A DNA stretch of 64,000 nt from JAWPMV01 sp039819665. GTDB taxonomy: Bacteria; Bacteroidota; Bacteroidia; J057. A program made the translations under genes and the position numbers. The DNA is taken from NCBI GenBank assembly GCA_039819665.1, contig JBCBRM010000007.1, forward strand, positions 130,931 through 194,930, in the 5' to 3' direction. How positions within the stretch are numbered: the stretch's first letter is position 1; each line of letters starts with the position of its first letter. The notes under the pieces are model-generated. The model was not told where the DNA came from. It did not search any database and saw nothing but the letters and a program-made list of their open reading frames with translations. Of the stretch, positions 17,655 to 27,356 are shown in pieces.

Positions 17655-17881
17655 TTGTAATATTCAAAACGAAATAGCTTTGGGGATTTAGGGATCTATT
17701 TCCATTTTCAATCTCACATTATATCAAGAGTAATGGATTTACCCTTTATTTATACGGGTTATTTTTTAGTTTTGCCCATATCATTCAAAAAACAACTCTC
17801 CCACACTGCGTATGAAGCATAGCTTTACCTGAAATTTTATTGAGAAATAAGAATTAGTTCTGAACTTAATCGGTAATCGCT

Positions 17882-20800
17882 TTGTCTAAGATCAGCATCA
17901 CTGTGCTGCTCTGGGCTATAGGATCTATTTTCTATACTCCAGACAGTTCTCAAGAGCAGCGTGAAGAAGAGTTGCCCCTTGCCTACCATGAAGAGGCTTA
18001 TTTGGAGCTTTGGTCCCCGGACCAAATTGCAGTAGAGGATACTTCCAAAAAGAAGAAAAACCCAAATAACAGAGTTGGGGACCCTACACGCCAGGAGCGT
18101 GTCACGCCTCTTTACCTTAAGAATCCCAGAAACTTCCAGCAAACCTTCGAACTCAATGAGGAGGGCGGATATAATATCTATGAGAAGATTGGAAAAATCA
18201 ATTTTAGACCACCTTCTACGATCTCATTTGAAGATTACCTGGAGTACAGAAGAAAAAAAGGAGTAACGGACTATTTCAGAGAGCAAGCATCAGCCTCCAA
18301 TGAAGAGAATCGCGGAGGACTTTCTCTAGACATCAATATAGATGAACTATCCGATGTCTTTGGCGGAGGAACGATCTCAATCAGGCCCACGGGTTATGCT
18401 ACCCTCGATTTCTCAATTGACAACAATAAAACCGAGAATCCTTCTATTCCCCTTCGTCAGCAAAGTACCACTACCTTCAATTTTGATCAGCAGATTCAGC
18501 TAGGGGTAATTGGTCAGATAGGCGAAAAACTAAAGCTGAATGTCAACTTTGATACCCAAGCGACTTTCGATTTTGAAAACGAATTGAAACTGGCCCATCA
18601 GGGGACGGAAGACCAAATTCTCCAAGATATTGAAGCTGGTAATGTAAACATGCAATTAGGCAACTCACTCATTCAGGGGCGTCAGAATCTTTTTGGACTA
18701 AAGACACGCCTGCGTTTTGGTCCGGTTTACGTTACAGCCATTGCCTCTACCGAACGAGGGAAAGTAGAAAGTGTATCTGTAGCAGGAGGTGGTGCAGTCG
18801 AAACTCCTTTTGAAAAGGAAGCTGCAGATTATGATGCCAACCGCCACTTTTTCCTTTCTCATTATTTCCGTTCTCGCTATGAGGATGCCCTCAGAACCCT
18901 ACCTGTAATTTCATCTACCCTGCGTATCAACCGGGTAGAGGTTTGGGTACAGCAACAGGGAGCAACCAGAAACCAAAGAAATGCCGTAGGTTTTGTCGAC
19001 CTCGGTGAAAATGATAATCCGGTAGCCGGAGGCCAAGGTAGGGTCTATAATGAAGACCTCACTCAAAGCACTTCCGTCAGACTTCCGGACAACGAATCCA
19101 ATAATCTGTTCGACCTGCTTACAAACTCCCCTGCAGCACGCCAACAAAGCTCTGCGAAATCAGCTATCGAATCTCTGGGCGTACAGATGAGGAATACCGA
19201 GGATTTTGAGATCCTGGGTAATATGCGGAGACTGGATCAGACCGAGTATCAGTTAAATTCGCAGCTCGGGTATATCTCCTTAAATTCTCCTGTCCCCAAT
19301 GGCCAGGTGCTATTCATAGCATTTGACTATACCCTGAATGGTCAAAACTTTCAGGTGGGGGAATTTGGAGATGATGTCCCTGCAAATCCAACCAATTCGG
19401 ATGTAATCTTCCTGAAGATGTTGAGACCATCTGTATTGCGTGTCAGTCCGTATCCGGCCTGGGATCTGATGATGAAAAACATCTACAACATTGGTTACGG
19501 ATTGAAGTCAGACAACTTCTTCCTGGACATTCGTTACGAATCCGGTACCAGTGCGGGAAAAATCAACTTCCTGCCAACCGGAGCAGTGGCTAACCGTCAG
19601 TTGATTCAGGTAATGGGTGTTGACCGTCTTACAAATAATACAGCACCTAATCCAGATAACTTCTTTGACTATATAGAAGGAGTAACTGTTCGTTCGGATC
19701 GCGGTCTTGTCATCTTCCCCAAACTGGAACCCTTTGGTTCGCATTTGGCGAATCAGTTAGAAAATGATCAAAATGAGGTTACTCGTTATGTCTTCCAACA
19801 ATTGTATGATGAAACCCAGGCCAATGCTGTCCAGAATTTTCCAGAACTCAATAGATTTACCCTTGAAGGATATTATCGTTCTGCGGGAGGAGCTGAGATT
19901 CCGCTAAATACTTTCAACCTTGCGGAGGGAAGCGTAACGGTAACAGCAGGTGGGCAAAGATTAACAGAAGGAGTCGATTATCAGGTGGACTATTTCGGAG
20001 GAAAAGTAACCATCATCAATCAATCAATTCTAACATCAGGTAGAGAGATTAAAGTTGATTACGAAAGTTCTTCTCTATATCAGGTTCAAACGAAAACCCT
20101 ACTTGGAGCAAGAGCAGAGTACGCACCCAATGATCGCATCAATCTGGGACTTACTGCCATGAACCTGCGCGAGCAGCCGTTCAACCAAAAGCTGACACTT
20201 GGCGACGAACCTACCAATAATACACTTTGGGGGATAGATGCAACTTATAGCGGTGAGTCTAGCTTTTTAACCAAAGCCATTGACCGACTTCCACTTATTA
20301 CCACCAAAGAAAAATCAAATATTGACTTTGCATTTGAAGGTGCTCAATTTATTCCCGGTGTTCCCAGGGCCATTCGGAATGCTCAGGATCGTGGAGTTGT
20401 TTACCTGGAGGACTTCGAAGCAGCGGCTACTCCGTTTAGTTTGCAAGGACAACAAAGATGGAAACTCGCTTCTTTCCCTGATGGAAATGAAACGCTAAGG
20501 AATCCATCTGAAGTTTATACTGGAGATAGCCTGGCAGAAAACTATACCCGGGCAAAACTTGCCTGGTACCAAATCGACCAGACTTTTTATCAAGGATTTG
20601 GAATCGAGATTCCCGATGAGGATAGAAGTAATAACTATACACGTCAAGTAGATCCTATCGAATTGTTCCCAACTTCAACTCGTCCATTTGGCCAAAACTT
20701 ACAGTTGACTTTCGACCTTAACTATAAGCCAACGGAACGGGGACCTTACAACTACCAAAAAGACCAAACGAAACTGGATGCTGCCAGCGGAGACTTTACC

Positions 20801-23800
20801 AGTCCCAATGAAAACTGGGCAGGGGTAATGAGAGAGATTGATGTCAACAATGACTTTGAGGCCACCAACGTAGAGTTTGTAGAGTTCTGGTTGATGGATC
20901 CATTTATGGATAATCCTAGTCATAGTGGGGGTGAGTTTTATCTCAACCTTGGACTGATTGATGAGGATGTACTTCCAGACCAAAACCTGAGTAGAGAAAA
21001 TGGTCTTCCAGGTCCTAATGATAATCCAAATGTAACGCCAACTCCCTACGGATTGGTTTCCATCGGTAACCCATCGACTAATGCATTTGACAATGATCCG
21101 GATAAAAGGCAGGCTCAGGATATCGGATTGGATGGATTAAATTCTGCTTCAGAAGATACCTTCTTTCAGGACAATTTTCTAGGACCCTTGAGAGCTTATT
21201 TGAGTCCCGCGGCTTTCGCAGAACTAGAATCTGATCCCAGTACTGATGACTTTCTTCACTTTAGAAATGAGGAATATGAAAACAGACAGGCAGGTATCCT
21301 CGAAAGATATTCTGAATTCAACGGGATGGAGAACAACTCACCCGTTCAGGAGCAAAGAACTAATTTCGTAACCCAGGCAACTCAGCAACCGGATTCAGAG
21401 GACCTGAATGAAAACGGAAGTTTGAACTTTGCTGAACAGTATTGGGAATATAAAATCCAGTTGCGCCCTGGCTCGATGGTGCCCGGACAAAACTTTATCG
21501 TCGACCGTATTGACTCTGACGCCAATACCCCTAATGGTCCGGTTCCAGTAACCTGGTACCAGTTTAGAATTCCGATCAGCACAGGTAGAGCTGTAAATGA
21601 TATTGCAGACTTCAAATCGATCAACTTCATGCGTATGTATTTGACCGATTTTGAGGAGGATGTGATCATGCGTATGACTGAATTCCAATTGATCGCAGCT
21701 CAATGGCGTCGTTTCACCGGAGATTTGAGAGGAGATGGAATTGCCCCTCCTCCACCAGAGCCTCCATTCGCTAGCTTTGACATCGGTACTGTATCAGTTG
21801 AGGAAAACTCTTCCAAGCAACCATTCAATTATGTTTTGCCTCCAGGTATTGAGCAGCAGAGCCTCAATGGAAATACCAACCAGGGTTTCCTTCAGGACGA
21901 ACGTTCCCTTACCCTCAACGTTTGCGACCTCGAAGATGGGGATGGACGGGCCATGTTTAAAACCGTTACCTATGACATGCGACAATACGACCGATTGCGA
22001 CTATTTATGCATGCTGAGCCGGTCGAGGATGGAACCCAACCCTCAAACTTCAATCAAAGAGGAGATGCGGTTGCCTTCATCCGATTGGGGCTGGATAATG
22101 ATTTCAACTATTATGAATATGAGATTCCCCTGACACCTTCTGTGGATGGTGTTCAAACAAGGGATAATATTTGGTTACTGGAAAATGAATTCAACTTTGC
22201 ACTCTCTCAATTTGCAGTAGCTAAAAATGACCGTAACATCGCCCAAACCGGTTTAATTTACCGACATGAGTATCGAGACAGTACCATGGAAGAAGGGCAC
22301 AAAATTTATGTAAAAGGTACTCCAAAACTGAGTGATGTCCGAAATATCATGATTGGAGTGAGAAATCCAGAAGATCCAACGGGTGAGCGCCTTTGCATTG
22401 AGGTTTGGGTGAATGAATTGCGTTTGACGAATTTTGACAGAGAAAAAGGATATGCTGCGAATTTGAATACAACCATTCAATTGGCAGATTTAGGTTCAAT
22501 CAGTGCGGCAGGTGCCTTCAAGACTTCAGGCTTTGGCCCACTTGGGCAAAAGATTTCTAATCGTCCTTTGGAGGATAATTATCGCTATGACCTTTCCGCC
22601 AATCTCTCGCTAGATAAATTCTTCCCAAAGAAATGGGGACTGAGTCTACCAGTTTATGCTACCTATGGAGAGCATTTTATCAATCCTCAGTTCAACCCAC
22701 AGGAAGCGGATGTAAGAACCGATAAATTGATTGAAGCACTGGATCGGGAATCAGCGCGAGCCAAGTTGCAGGAAATACAGGACTACACCCGAACTCGATC
22801 CATTTCTTTTAATAACTGGAGAAAAGGAAAATCGCAAGGTCGACCGGGAGAAACGGGACGACCCGCCAAACCTCCTAAAAGTTGGCCCTGGGACATTTCC
22901 AATTTCGACTTCACCTATGCCTTCAATGAACAGTTCTCCAGAAACTCGGTGATCCAGTCGCGCTTGAATACCCAGCATCGCGGGATGATCAATTATCGAT
23001 ACAATTTTCCACAGGTTCAGGTGCAGCCTTTCAAGAAATTTGATAAACTCAAATTCCTCCATTTCATCAACTTCAGCCCAGTCCCGACATCGGTTTCTGT
23101 AAGCATAGCAGGAGATAGACAATTTGAGGCAAGGCAAATGCGTCCTACTTCCCTGTTCGGAGGGTTTGTGGACACAACTTTCGCCAAAAACTTCAGACTA
23201 AACAGAACTTATAATCTGGTATGGAATTTTACCCGAAATCTCCAGTTTACCTACTCTGCCAATAATGTTTCCAGGGTAGATGAGGTAAGAGGATTTTGGG
23301 AAACGGCCTCACAAAGAGAGCGGGACTCAGTAGGAACGCTGCTTGACAACCTCATTCATATTGGTAGAGATAGAGCAAATGGTCATAATAATCTCATCAA
23401 TATGGGTCGGACCACCAATTTTACCCATAATTTCAATATTGCCTATCAACTACCTTTTAGTCAGATACGGCCCCTGGACTGGTTAAACGGTACAATTAAT
23501 TATAGCGGAACCTATAATTGGCAACAAGCACCGGAAACCAATCCAGAATTGGGGAATACGATCGGGAACTCTCAAAATGTCCAGGCTAATGCCCGGGTAA
23601 ATCTGGATGGTTTCTACAAGAAGTTTAAACCAATAAAAACCATATTAGAGGAAAGCAGGAATAAAAATCAAGGGAGAAATCTTCCACAAAGGCAGCGACC
23701 AGGCCAAAGAGAAGAGCCTAAAGCACCTGAAGCAGATATTGCGGCGGAGGAAGATACTGTCAAGAAAGATCCCCTTAAATTTCTGAAAATCATTGGGAAG

Positions 23801-25282
23801 GAGATTGTCAAATTAGCCTTGAGCGTGAAGAATGTTGACCTGACTTATGCAAGTAATAACAGCACCATTCTACCAGGTTACCTTCCCCAAACTGATAACT
23901 TCGGAATCGACTGGGATTACATCAATCCGATAACCGGTCAGCAAGGTTCTATATTGGCCCCTACAGCCGGCTTTGTTTTCGGTAGCCAGGCAGATATACG
24001 AACGATAGCCGCGGAGAATTTCTGGATTACCCAGGACACCAATCTGACTTCTCTTTATATGCAAAACCAACAGGACAACCTGACGGGTAGAGCCTCAATA
24101 GAACTTTTCCCGGGATTCAGGATAGATGTTACTGCGAATAGAAGTATCACGCAAAACGGAAGTGAGTATTTCCGTTGGGATCCTGTCAACCAGAATTATG
24201 ACAATTTTGATCCTCTCAGAAATGGGAGCTTCTCCATGTCATATATCTTTATTGGTACAGCATTTAAAGAAGGGCTTTTCTCAACTGGAGGAGAAAGTTC
24301 ACTTGCCTTTGATGAGTTTTCGAGGAATCGAGTCGCTATATCCCAACGACTAGCCGCCGAGAACCCCTATATCGGGCAGCTTGATGCGAGGGCCGGAAAC
24401 GAGCCGCTGAAAGGAGGCTTTGCCAATGGATATCCCGGAACAAATCAGGATGTATTGATTCCCTCTTTACTGGCAGCTTATGGAGTTTATGATGCAGATA
24501 AGATTTCCCTGTCCAGCTTACCGAGAATCCCGCTGCCCAACTGGAGCTTGAATTACAATGTATTGACAGGCTTCCCGGATTTGAAGAACACCTTTAATGC
24601 AATTGCGTTGAAGCATACTTATAGAGCTACTTATTCAGTCGGTTCTTTCAACAACAACTTGAAATCGCTCGATCCAGGTGGCTTTGGCTTTTCTTCTGCC
24701 TTTGATGAATTGGAGCCTGACGACTTTGGGAATGTGTCCAACTTCTATGCCTTGGATAACTATCGAATCGTACAGATTCAGGAGCAATTTTCACCTTTAT
24801 TAGGTCTGACTATGACTTTCAAAAATGGAGCAACGGCTTCTATTGATTATAAGAAAGGAAGACAAATCAGCTTCAATGTAGGTAACCTGGTATTGACGGA
24901 ACTTCAAAATCAGGATATCGCTGTTCTCTTTGGATGGAGAAAGGATAAGCTAAACTGGAACTTTACCCTTGGAGGTAAGCCGGTGAGTTTGAACAACAGT
25001 TTGAATATCAGCTTCCGTGCGACCCTCAGAGATACGCGTGAAACGAATCGTTTCCTTACTCCTTCAGGAACAGAAGACGAATTGGCATCTGCAAGAAATC
25101 CTGAGACTACACGTGGGGCCTTCAACTTCATCCTATCGCCTTCGATTGATTATGTGGTAAACAGTCGCCTGAATGTGAAGCTTTTCTTCGAAAGAAATGT
25201 TAATAATCCTTATGTCAGTAACTCCTTCAGAACTTCCTTCGCCAGCGGAGGATTTCAGCTGAGATTTACCTTGGCTCAATAG
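17882..25282 (+). CDS. sprA: T9SS outer-membrane translocon protein SprA (Sov)
   Basis: 2466 residues. The start is a TTG at 17882: an in-frame stop lies at 17867-17869, and the TTG gives a short signal peptide (MSKISITVLLWAIGSIFYT). SprA forms the very large 36-strand outer-membrane barrel through which T9SS cargo leaves the periplasm, and is needed for gliding in Flavobacterium. Length matches known members (~2400-2500). Seen along the chain: an N-terminal SprA segment (TISFEDYLEYRRKKGVTDYF, SIRPTGYATLDFSID), repeated plug/strand units (LKLNVNFDTQATFDFENELK), several EWVEFWLMDPF-like blocks (VEFVEFWLMDPFMD), and a final strand ending GGFQLRFTLAQ. Upstream ruvA is the common neighbour. It would export the sorting-domain proteins encoded at 1-585, 1132-6396 and 8502-10337. 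Confidence 0.96.
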   Translation: MSKISITVLLWAIGSIFYTPDSSQEQREEELPLAYHEEAYLELWSPDQIAVEDTSKKKKNPNNRVGDPTRQERVTPLYLKNPRNFQQTFELNEEGGYNIYEKIGKINFRPPSTISFEDYLEYRRKKGVTDYFREQASASNEENRGGLSLDINIDELSDVFGGGTISIRPTGYATLDFSIDNNKTENPSIPLRQQSTTTFNFDQQIQLGVIGQIGEKLKLNVNFDTQATFDFENELKLAHQGTEDQILQDIEAGNVNMQLGNSLIQGRQNLFGLKTRLRFGPVYVTAIASTERGKVESVSVAGGGAVETPFEKEAADYDANRHFFLSHYFRSRYEDALRTLPVISSTLRINRVEVWVQQQGATRNQRNAVGFVDLGENDNPVAGGQGRVYNEDLTQSTSVRLPDNESNNLFDLLTNSPAARQQSSAKSAIESLGVQMRNTEDFEILGNMRRLDQTEYQLNSQLGYISLNSPVPNGQVLFIAFDYTLNGQNFQVGEFGDDVPANPTNSDVIFLKMLRPSVLRVSPYPAWDLMMKNIYNIGYGLKSDNFFLDIRYESGTSAGKINFLPTGAVANRQLIQVMGVDRLTNNTAPNPDNFFDYIEGVTVRSDRGLVIFPKLEPFGSHLANQLENDQNEVTRYVFQQLYDETQANAVQNFPELNRFTLEGYYRSAGGAEIPLNTFNLAEGSVTVTAGGQRLTEGVDYQVDYFGGKVTIINQSILTSGREIKVDYESSSLYQVQTKTLLGARAEYAPNDRINLGLTAMNLREQPFNQKLTLGDEPTNNTLWGIDATYSGESSFLTKAIDRLPLITTKEKSNIDFAFEGAQFIPGVPRAIRNAQDRGVVYLEDFEAAATPFSLQGQQRWKLASFPDGNETLRNPSEVYTGDSLAENYTRAKLAWYQIDQTFYQGFGIEIPDEDRSNNYTRQVDPIELFPTSTRPFGQNLQLTFDLNYKPTERGPYNYQKDQTKLDAASGDFTSPNENWAGVMREIDVNNDFEATNVEFVEFWLMDPFMDNPSHSGGEFYLNLGLIDEDVLPDQNLSRENGLPGPNDNPNVTPTPYGLVSIGNPSTNAFDNDPDKRQAQDIGLDGLNSASEDTFFQDNFLGPLRAYLSPAAFAELESDPSTDDFLHFRNEEYENRQAGILERYSEFNGMENNSPVQEQRTNFVTQATQQPDSEDLNENGSLNFAEQYWEYKIQLRPGSMVPGQNFIVDRIDSDANTPNGPVPVTWYQFRIPISTGRAVNDIADFKSINFMRMYLTDFEEDVIMRMTEFQLIAAQWRRFTGDLRGDGIAPPPPEPPFASFDIGTVSVEENSSKQPFNYVLPPGIEQQSLNGNTNQGFLQDERSLTLNVCDLEDGDGRAMFKTVTYDMRQYDRLRLFMHAEPVEDGTQPSNFNQRGDAVAFIRLGLDNDFNYYEYEIPLTPSVDGVQTRDNIWLLENEFNFALSQFAVAKNDRNIAQTGLIYRHEYRDSTMEEGHKIYVKGTPKLSDVRNIMIGVRNPEDPTGERLCIEVWVNELRLTNFDREKGYAANLNTTIQLADLGSISAAGAFKTSGFGPLGQKISNRPLEDNYRYDLSANLSLDKFFPKKWGLSLPVYATYGEHFINPQFNPQEADVRTDKLIEALDRESARAKLQEIQDYTRTRSISFNNWRKGKSQGRPGETGRPAKPPKSWPWDISNFDFTYAFNEQFSRNSVIQSRLNTQHRGMINYRYNFPQVQVQPFKKFDKLKFLHFINFSPVPTSVSVSIAGDRQFEARQMRPTSLFGGFVDTTFAKNFRLNRTYNLVWNFTRNLQFTYSANNVSRVDEVRGFWETASQRERDSVGTLLDNLIHIGRDRANGHNNLINMGRTTNFTHNFNIAYQLPFSQIRPLDWLNGTINYSGTYNWQQAPETNPELGNTIGNSQNVQANARVNLDGFYKKFKPIKTILEESRNKNQGRNLPQRQRPGQREEPKAPEADIAAEEDTVKKDPLKFLKIIGKEIVKLALSVKNVDLTYASNNSTILPGYLPQTDNFGIDWDYINPITGQQGSILAPTAGFVFGSQADIRTIAAENFWITQDTNLTSLYMQNQQDNLTGRASIELFPGFRIDVTANRSITQNGSEYFRWDPVNQNYDNFDPLRNGSFSMSYIFIGTAFKEGLFSTGGESSLAFDEFSRNRVAISQRLAAENPYIGQLDARAGNEPLKGGFANGYPGTNQDVLIPSLLAAYGVYDADKISLSSLPRIPLPNWSLNYNVLTGFPDLKNTFNAIALKHTYRATYSVGSFNNNLKSLDPGGFGFSSAFDELEPDDFGNVSNFYALDNYRIVQIQEQFSPLLGLTMTFKNGATASIDYKKGRQISFNVGNLVLTELQNQDIAVLFGWRKDKLNWNFTLGGKPVSLNNSLNISFRATLRDTRETNRFLTPSGTEDELASARNPETTRGAFNFILSPSIDYVVNSRLNVKLFFERNVNNPYVSNSFRTSFASGGFQLRFTLAQ

Positions 25283-25298
25283 GAACTGTATAAGAAAT

Positions 25299-25340
25299 GA
25301 AATCCCGGGATGTGCTTAAGGCAGATTTCGGGATTTTTTA
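25299..25340 (+). terminator. rho-independent terminator after sprA
   Basis: AAATCCCG (25300-25307) pairs with CGGGATTT (25329-25336) across a ~21-base loop, followed by a T-run. Confidence 0.75.
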
Positions 25341-25483
25341 TTTGGATTTGAACCTGTATATCTGCTTTAAATACTCCCCTAATTCAATTTTGCCCACTTC
25401 TTCACGGCAGCCAAAAACCTAACTTCAGATAAAGAGCATTCATGATCAAAAGCTAATCTCCTACCAACTTAGGTTTTATTCGA

Positions 25484-25513
25484 TTTGGTATATATTTTCT
25501 TAAAATATCTTCC
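25484..25513 (+). promoter_or_regulatory. candidate promoter of glycan-modification cassette
   Basis: TTTG (25484-25487), 18 bases, TATCTTCC (25506-25513), two bases off TAnnTTTG. It would place the transcript start ~30 bases before the ATG at 25550. Confidence 0.35.
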
Positions 25514-25549
25514 TTGTATGCACTTGGACCCGTCACAAACAATATCAAC

Positions 25550-26476
25550 ATGAAAATATCCGTGCTCAGTCCGGTATATTTAGGCGAAAAACTGACCTAT
25601 GAACTCGTAAGGCGAGTAGAAAAAAATGTAAAGACTATAAGTAAAGATTATGAAATCATCCTGGTAGAAGACGGCAGCCCAGATCAATCCTGGAAAATCA
25701 TCCAGGAAATTTGCGAGATAAATCCCCATGTCAAAGGCCTGAAATTGAGTCGTAATTTTGGGCAACATTATGCCATTACAGCAGGACTGCAGGAAGCAAT
25801 TGGAGATTGGATCATTGTCATGGACTGTGACCTGCAGGATAAGCCGGAAGAAATACCCAATCTGTACCACAAGGCTCAGGAGGGATTTGATATCGTTTTC
25901 GCTCAAAGAAAAGAGCGAAAAGATAAGTGGCTGAAAAGGCTTTCATCAAAGCTATTTTATAAAGTTTTTAGCCTACTAACTGATACCAAACAGGATGCTA
26001 CCATCGCAAACTTTGGCATCTATCATAAAAAAGTAATTCAGGCTGTCCTTTCCATGAAGGACCACATCAGGTACTTTCCTACTATGGTCCAATGGGTGGG
26101 CTTTTCAAATACACGCATACAGGTCGAACACGGACACAGAGCAGAAGATGAATCCTCCTATACTTGGGGGAAATTGATTCGATTGGCTTTGGATAATATT
26201 ATTGCTTTTTCAGATAAGCCCCTCCGAATCAGCATAAATTTGGGCTTATTTATCTCCTTTATTTCCATGCTTATCGGGATTTTTTATCTCTATAAATACC
26301 TCAAAGGGGATATTGTTGTGCTGGGCTTTGCAAGTCTTATTATTTCTATTTGGTTCCTTTCAGGTCTAATTATTTTTCTATTGGGGGTCCTGGGAGTATA
26401 TCTGGGAAAGACTTTTGAAAGGGTAAAGGAAAGGCCTCATTATATTATAGACGAAAAGCTAAATTTTGATGAATAA
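25550..26476 (+). CDS. polyprenyl-phosphate glycosyltransferase (GtrB/ArnC-like, GT2)
   Basis: 308 residues from the ATG at 25550; an upstream TTG at 25514 is less likely because the domain begins at MKISVLSPVY. This family moves a sugar from a nucleotide to undecaprenyl phosphate on the cytoplasmic face. Seen: the nucleotide-binding LVEDGSPDQSW (~38), the metal-binding DCDLQDKPEEIP (~92), and two C-terminal membrane helices (ISINLGLFISFISMLIGIFY and the IISIWFLSGLIIFLLG segment). It is the first of four genes with stop/start overlaps: the next ATG lies inside its last codons. The combination with a formyltransferase and an aminotransferase resembles ArnC with ArnA and ArnB. The sugar is inferred from the neighbours, not from this protein. 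Confidence 0.88.
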   Translation: MKISVLSPVYLGEKLTYELVRRVEKNVKTISKDYEIILVEDGSPDQSWKIIQEICEINPHVKGLKLSRNFGQHYAITAGLQEAIGDWIIVMDCDLQDKPEEIPNLYHKAQEGFDIVFAQRKERKDKWLKRLSSKLFYKVFSLLTDTKQDATIANFGIYHKKVIQAVLSMKDHIRYFPTMVQWVGFSNTRIQVEHGHRAEDESSYTWGKLIRLALDNIIAFSDKPLRISINLGLFISFISMLIGIFYLYKYLKGDIVVLGFASLIISIWFLSGLIIFLLGVLGVYLGKTFERVKERPHYIIDEKLNFDE

Positions 26477-27356
26477 AGTCAGCTTTTTTCTAATGACGCG
26501 TAAAGGATATAAGGTGCTACAAGCTGTCCGAGATCAGGGCATGGCTTCTCTCATAGATTTAGTCGTAGTTGGTAGAGACAAAAATATTAGCCGGGATTAT
26601 GCAGAGGAAATCATAAAACTGTGTATGGAAGCTAACATCAAATGGATGGAAAGAGGCGATGATTATTCAATTAGGTCAGTTTATGCGATAGCTATTTCCT
26701 GGAGGTGGATGCTGGATATCCCTCAAGCGCAAAGTCGGCTAATTATCTTTCACGATTCTTTACTTCCCAAGTACCGAGGCTTTGCTCCTTTGGTCAATCA
26801 ATTAATTCAGGGAGAAATGACACTGGGAGCCAGTGTATTGTTTGCTCATCAGGAATATGATAAAGGAAATATCATTGATCAGGAGAAAGTAGGTATATCC
26901 TACCCTATTACAATCGACCAGGCGATATCTCGAATCTCTCAAGTATATCAAAAACTAATCTACCGAATCCTGATTCAGATCAAGGAGGGAAAAACGCTGT
27001 ATTCTGCCCCACAGATAGAATCTGAAGCGACTTACTCCCTTTGGAGAGACGAAGAGGATTATAGGATAGATTGGACCCAGAATGCTGAAGAAATTAAGAG
27101 ATTCATTGATGCCGTTGGATATCCATATAGAGGAGCCAGTTCGTGCATAGGTGATAAAAAAGTCCGCATAATCGAAGCTGAATTAGAAAAAGATATTAGG
27201 GTGGTAAACCGTGATTGTGGCAAGGTGATTTTTATGCGGGAAGAAATGCCAGTGATCGTCTGTGGAAAAGGTTTGTTAAAGATCAGCAAAGGTCATTATG
27301 AGGAAAGTAAGGAATCCTTTTTACCCTTGAAAAAATTTAGAACCAGATTTTCATGA
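26469..27356 (+). CDS. sugar/amine N-formyltransferase family protein
   Basis: 295 residues from the ATG at 26469, overlapping the previous gene by eight bases. It has the formyl_trans_N fold: FHDSLLPKYRGFAPLVNQL (~94-112) and EYDKGNIID (~129-137). His95 and Asp131 match the catalytic His and Asp of methionyl-tRNA formyltransferase and ArnA. The catalytic Asn normally two residues before the His is Ile93. A C-terminal OB-like part (~200-295) is present. I recall related glycan-cluster proteins with an FHDSLLPKYRG motif, so the change may be subfamily-wide. From context the acceptor is probably the amino sugar made by the downstream transaminase. It is not the housekeeping Fmt. Confidence 0.8.
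   Translation: MNKVSFFLMTRKGYKVLQAVRDQGMASLIDLVVVGRDKNISRDYAEEIIKLCMEANIKWMERGDDYSIRSVYAIAISWRWMLDIPQAQSRLIIFHDSLLPKYRGFAPLVNQLIQGEMTLGASVLFAHQEYDKGNIIDQEKVGISYPITIDQAISRISQVYQKLIYRILIQIKEGKTLYSAPQIESEATYSLWRDEEDYRIDWTQNAEEIKRFIDAVGYPYRGASSCIGDKKVRIIEAELEKDIRVVNRDCGKVIFMREEMPVIVCGKGLLKISKGHYEESKESFLPLKKFRTRFS

Larger units (their letters stand above)
17551..17881 (+). other. ruvA-sprA intergenic leader
   Basis: 331 bases. It holds a weak hairpin just after ruvA, a promoter-like element at 17624-17654, and then a ~220-base AT-rich leader before sprA. No small gene or recognised riboswitch was seen. Confidence 0.5.
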
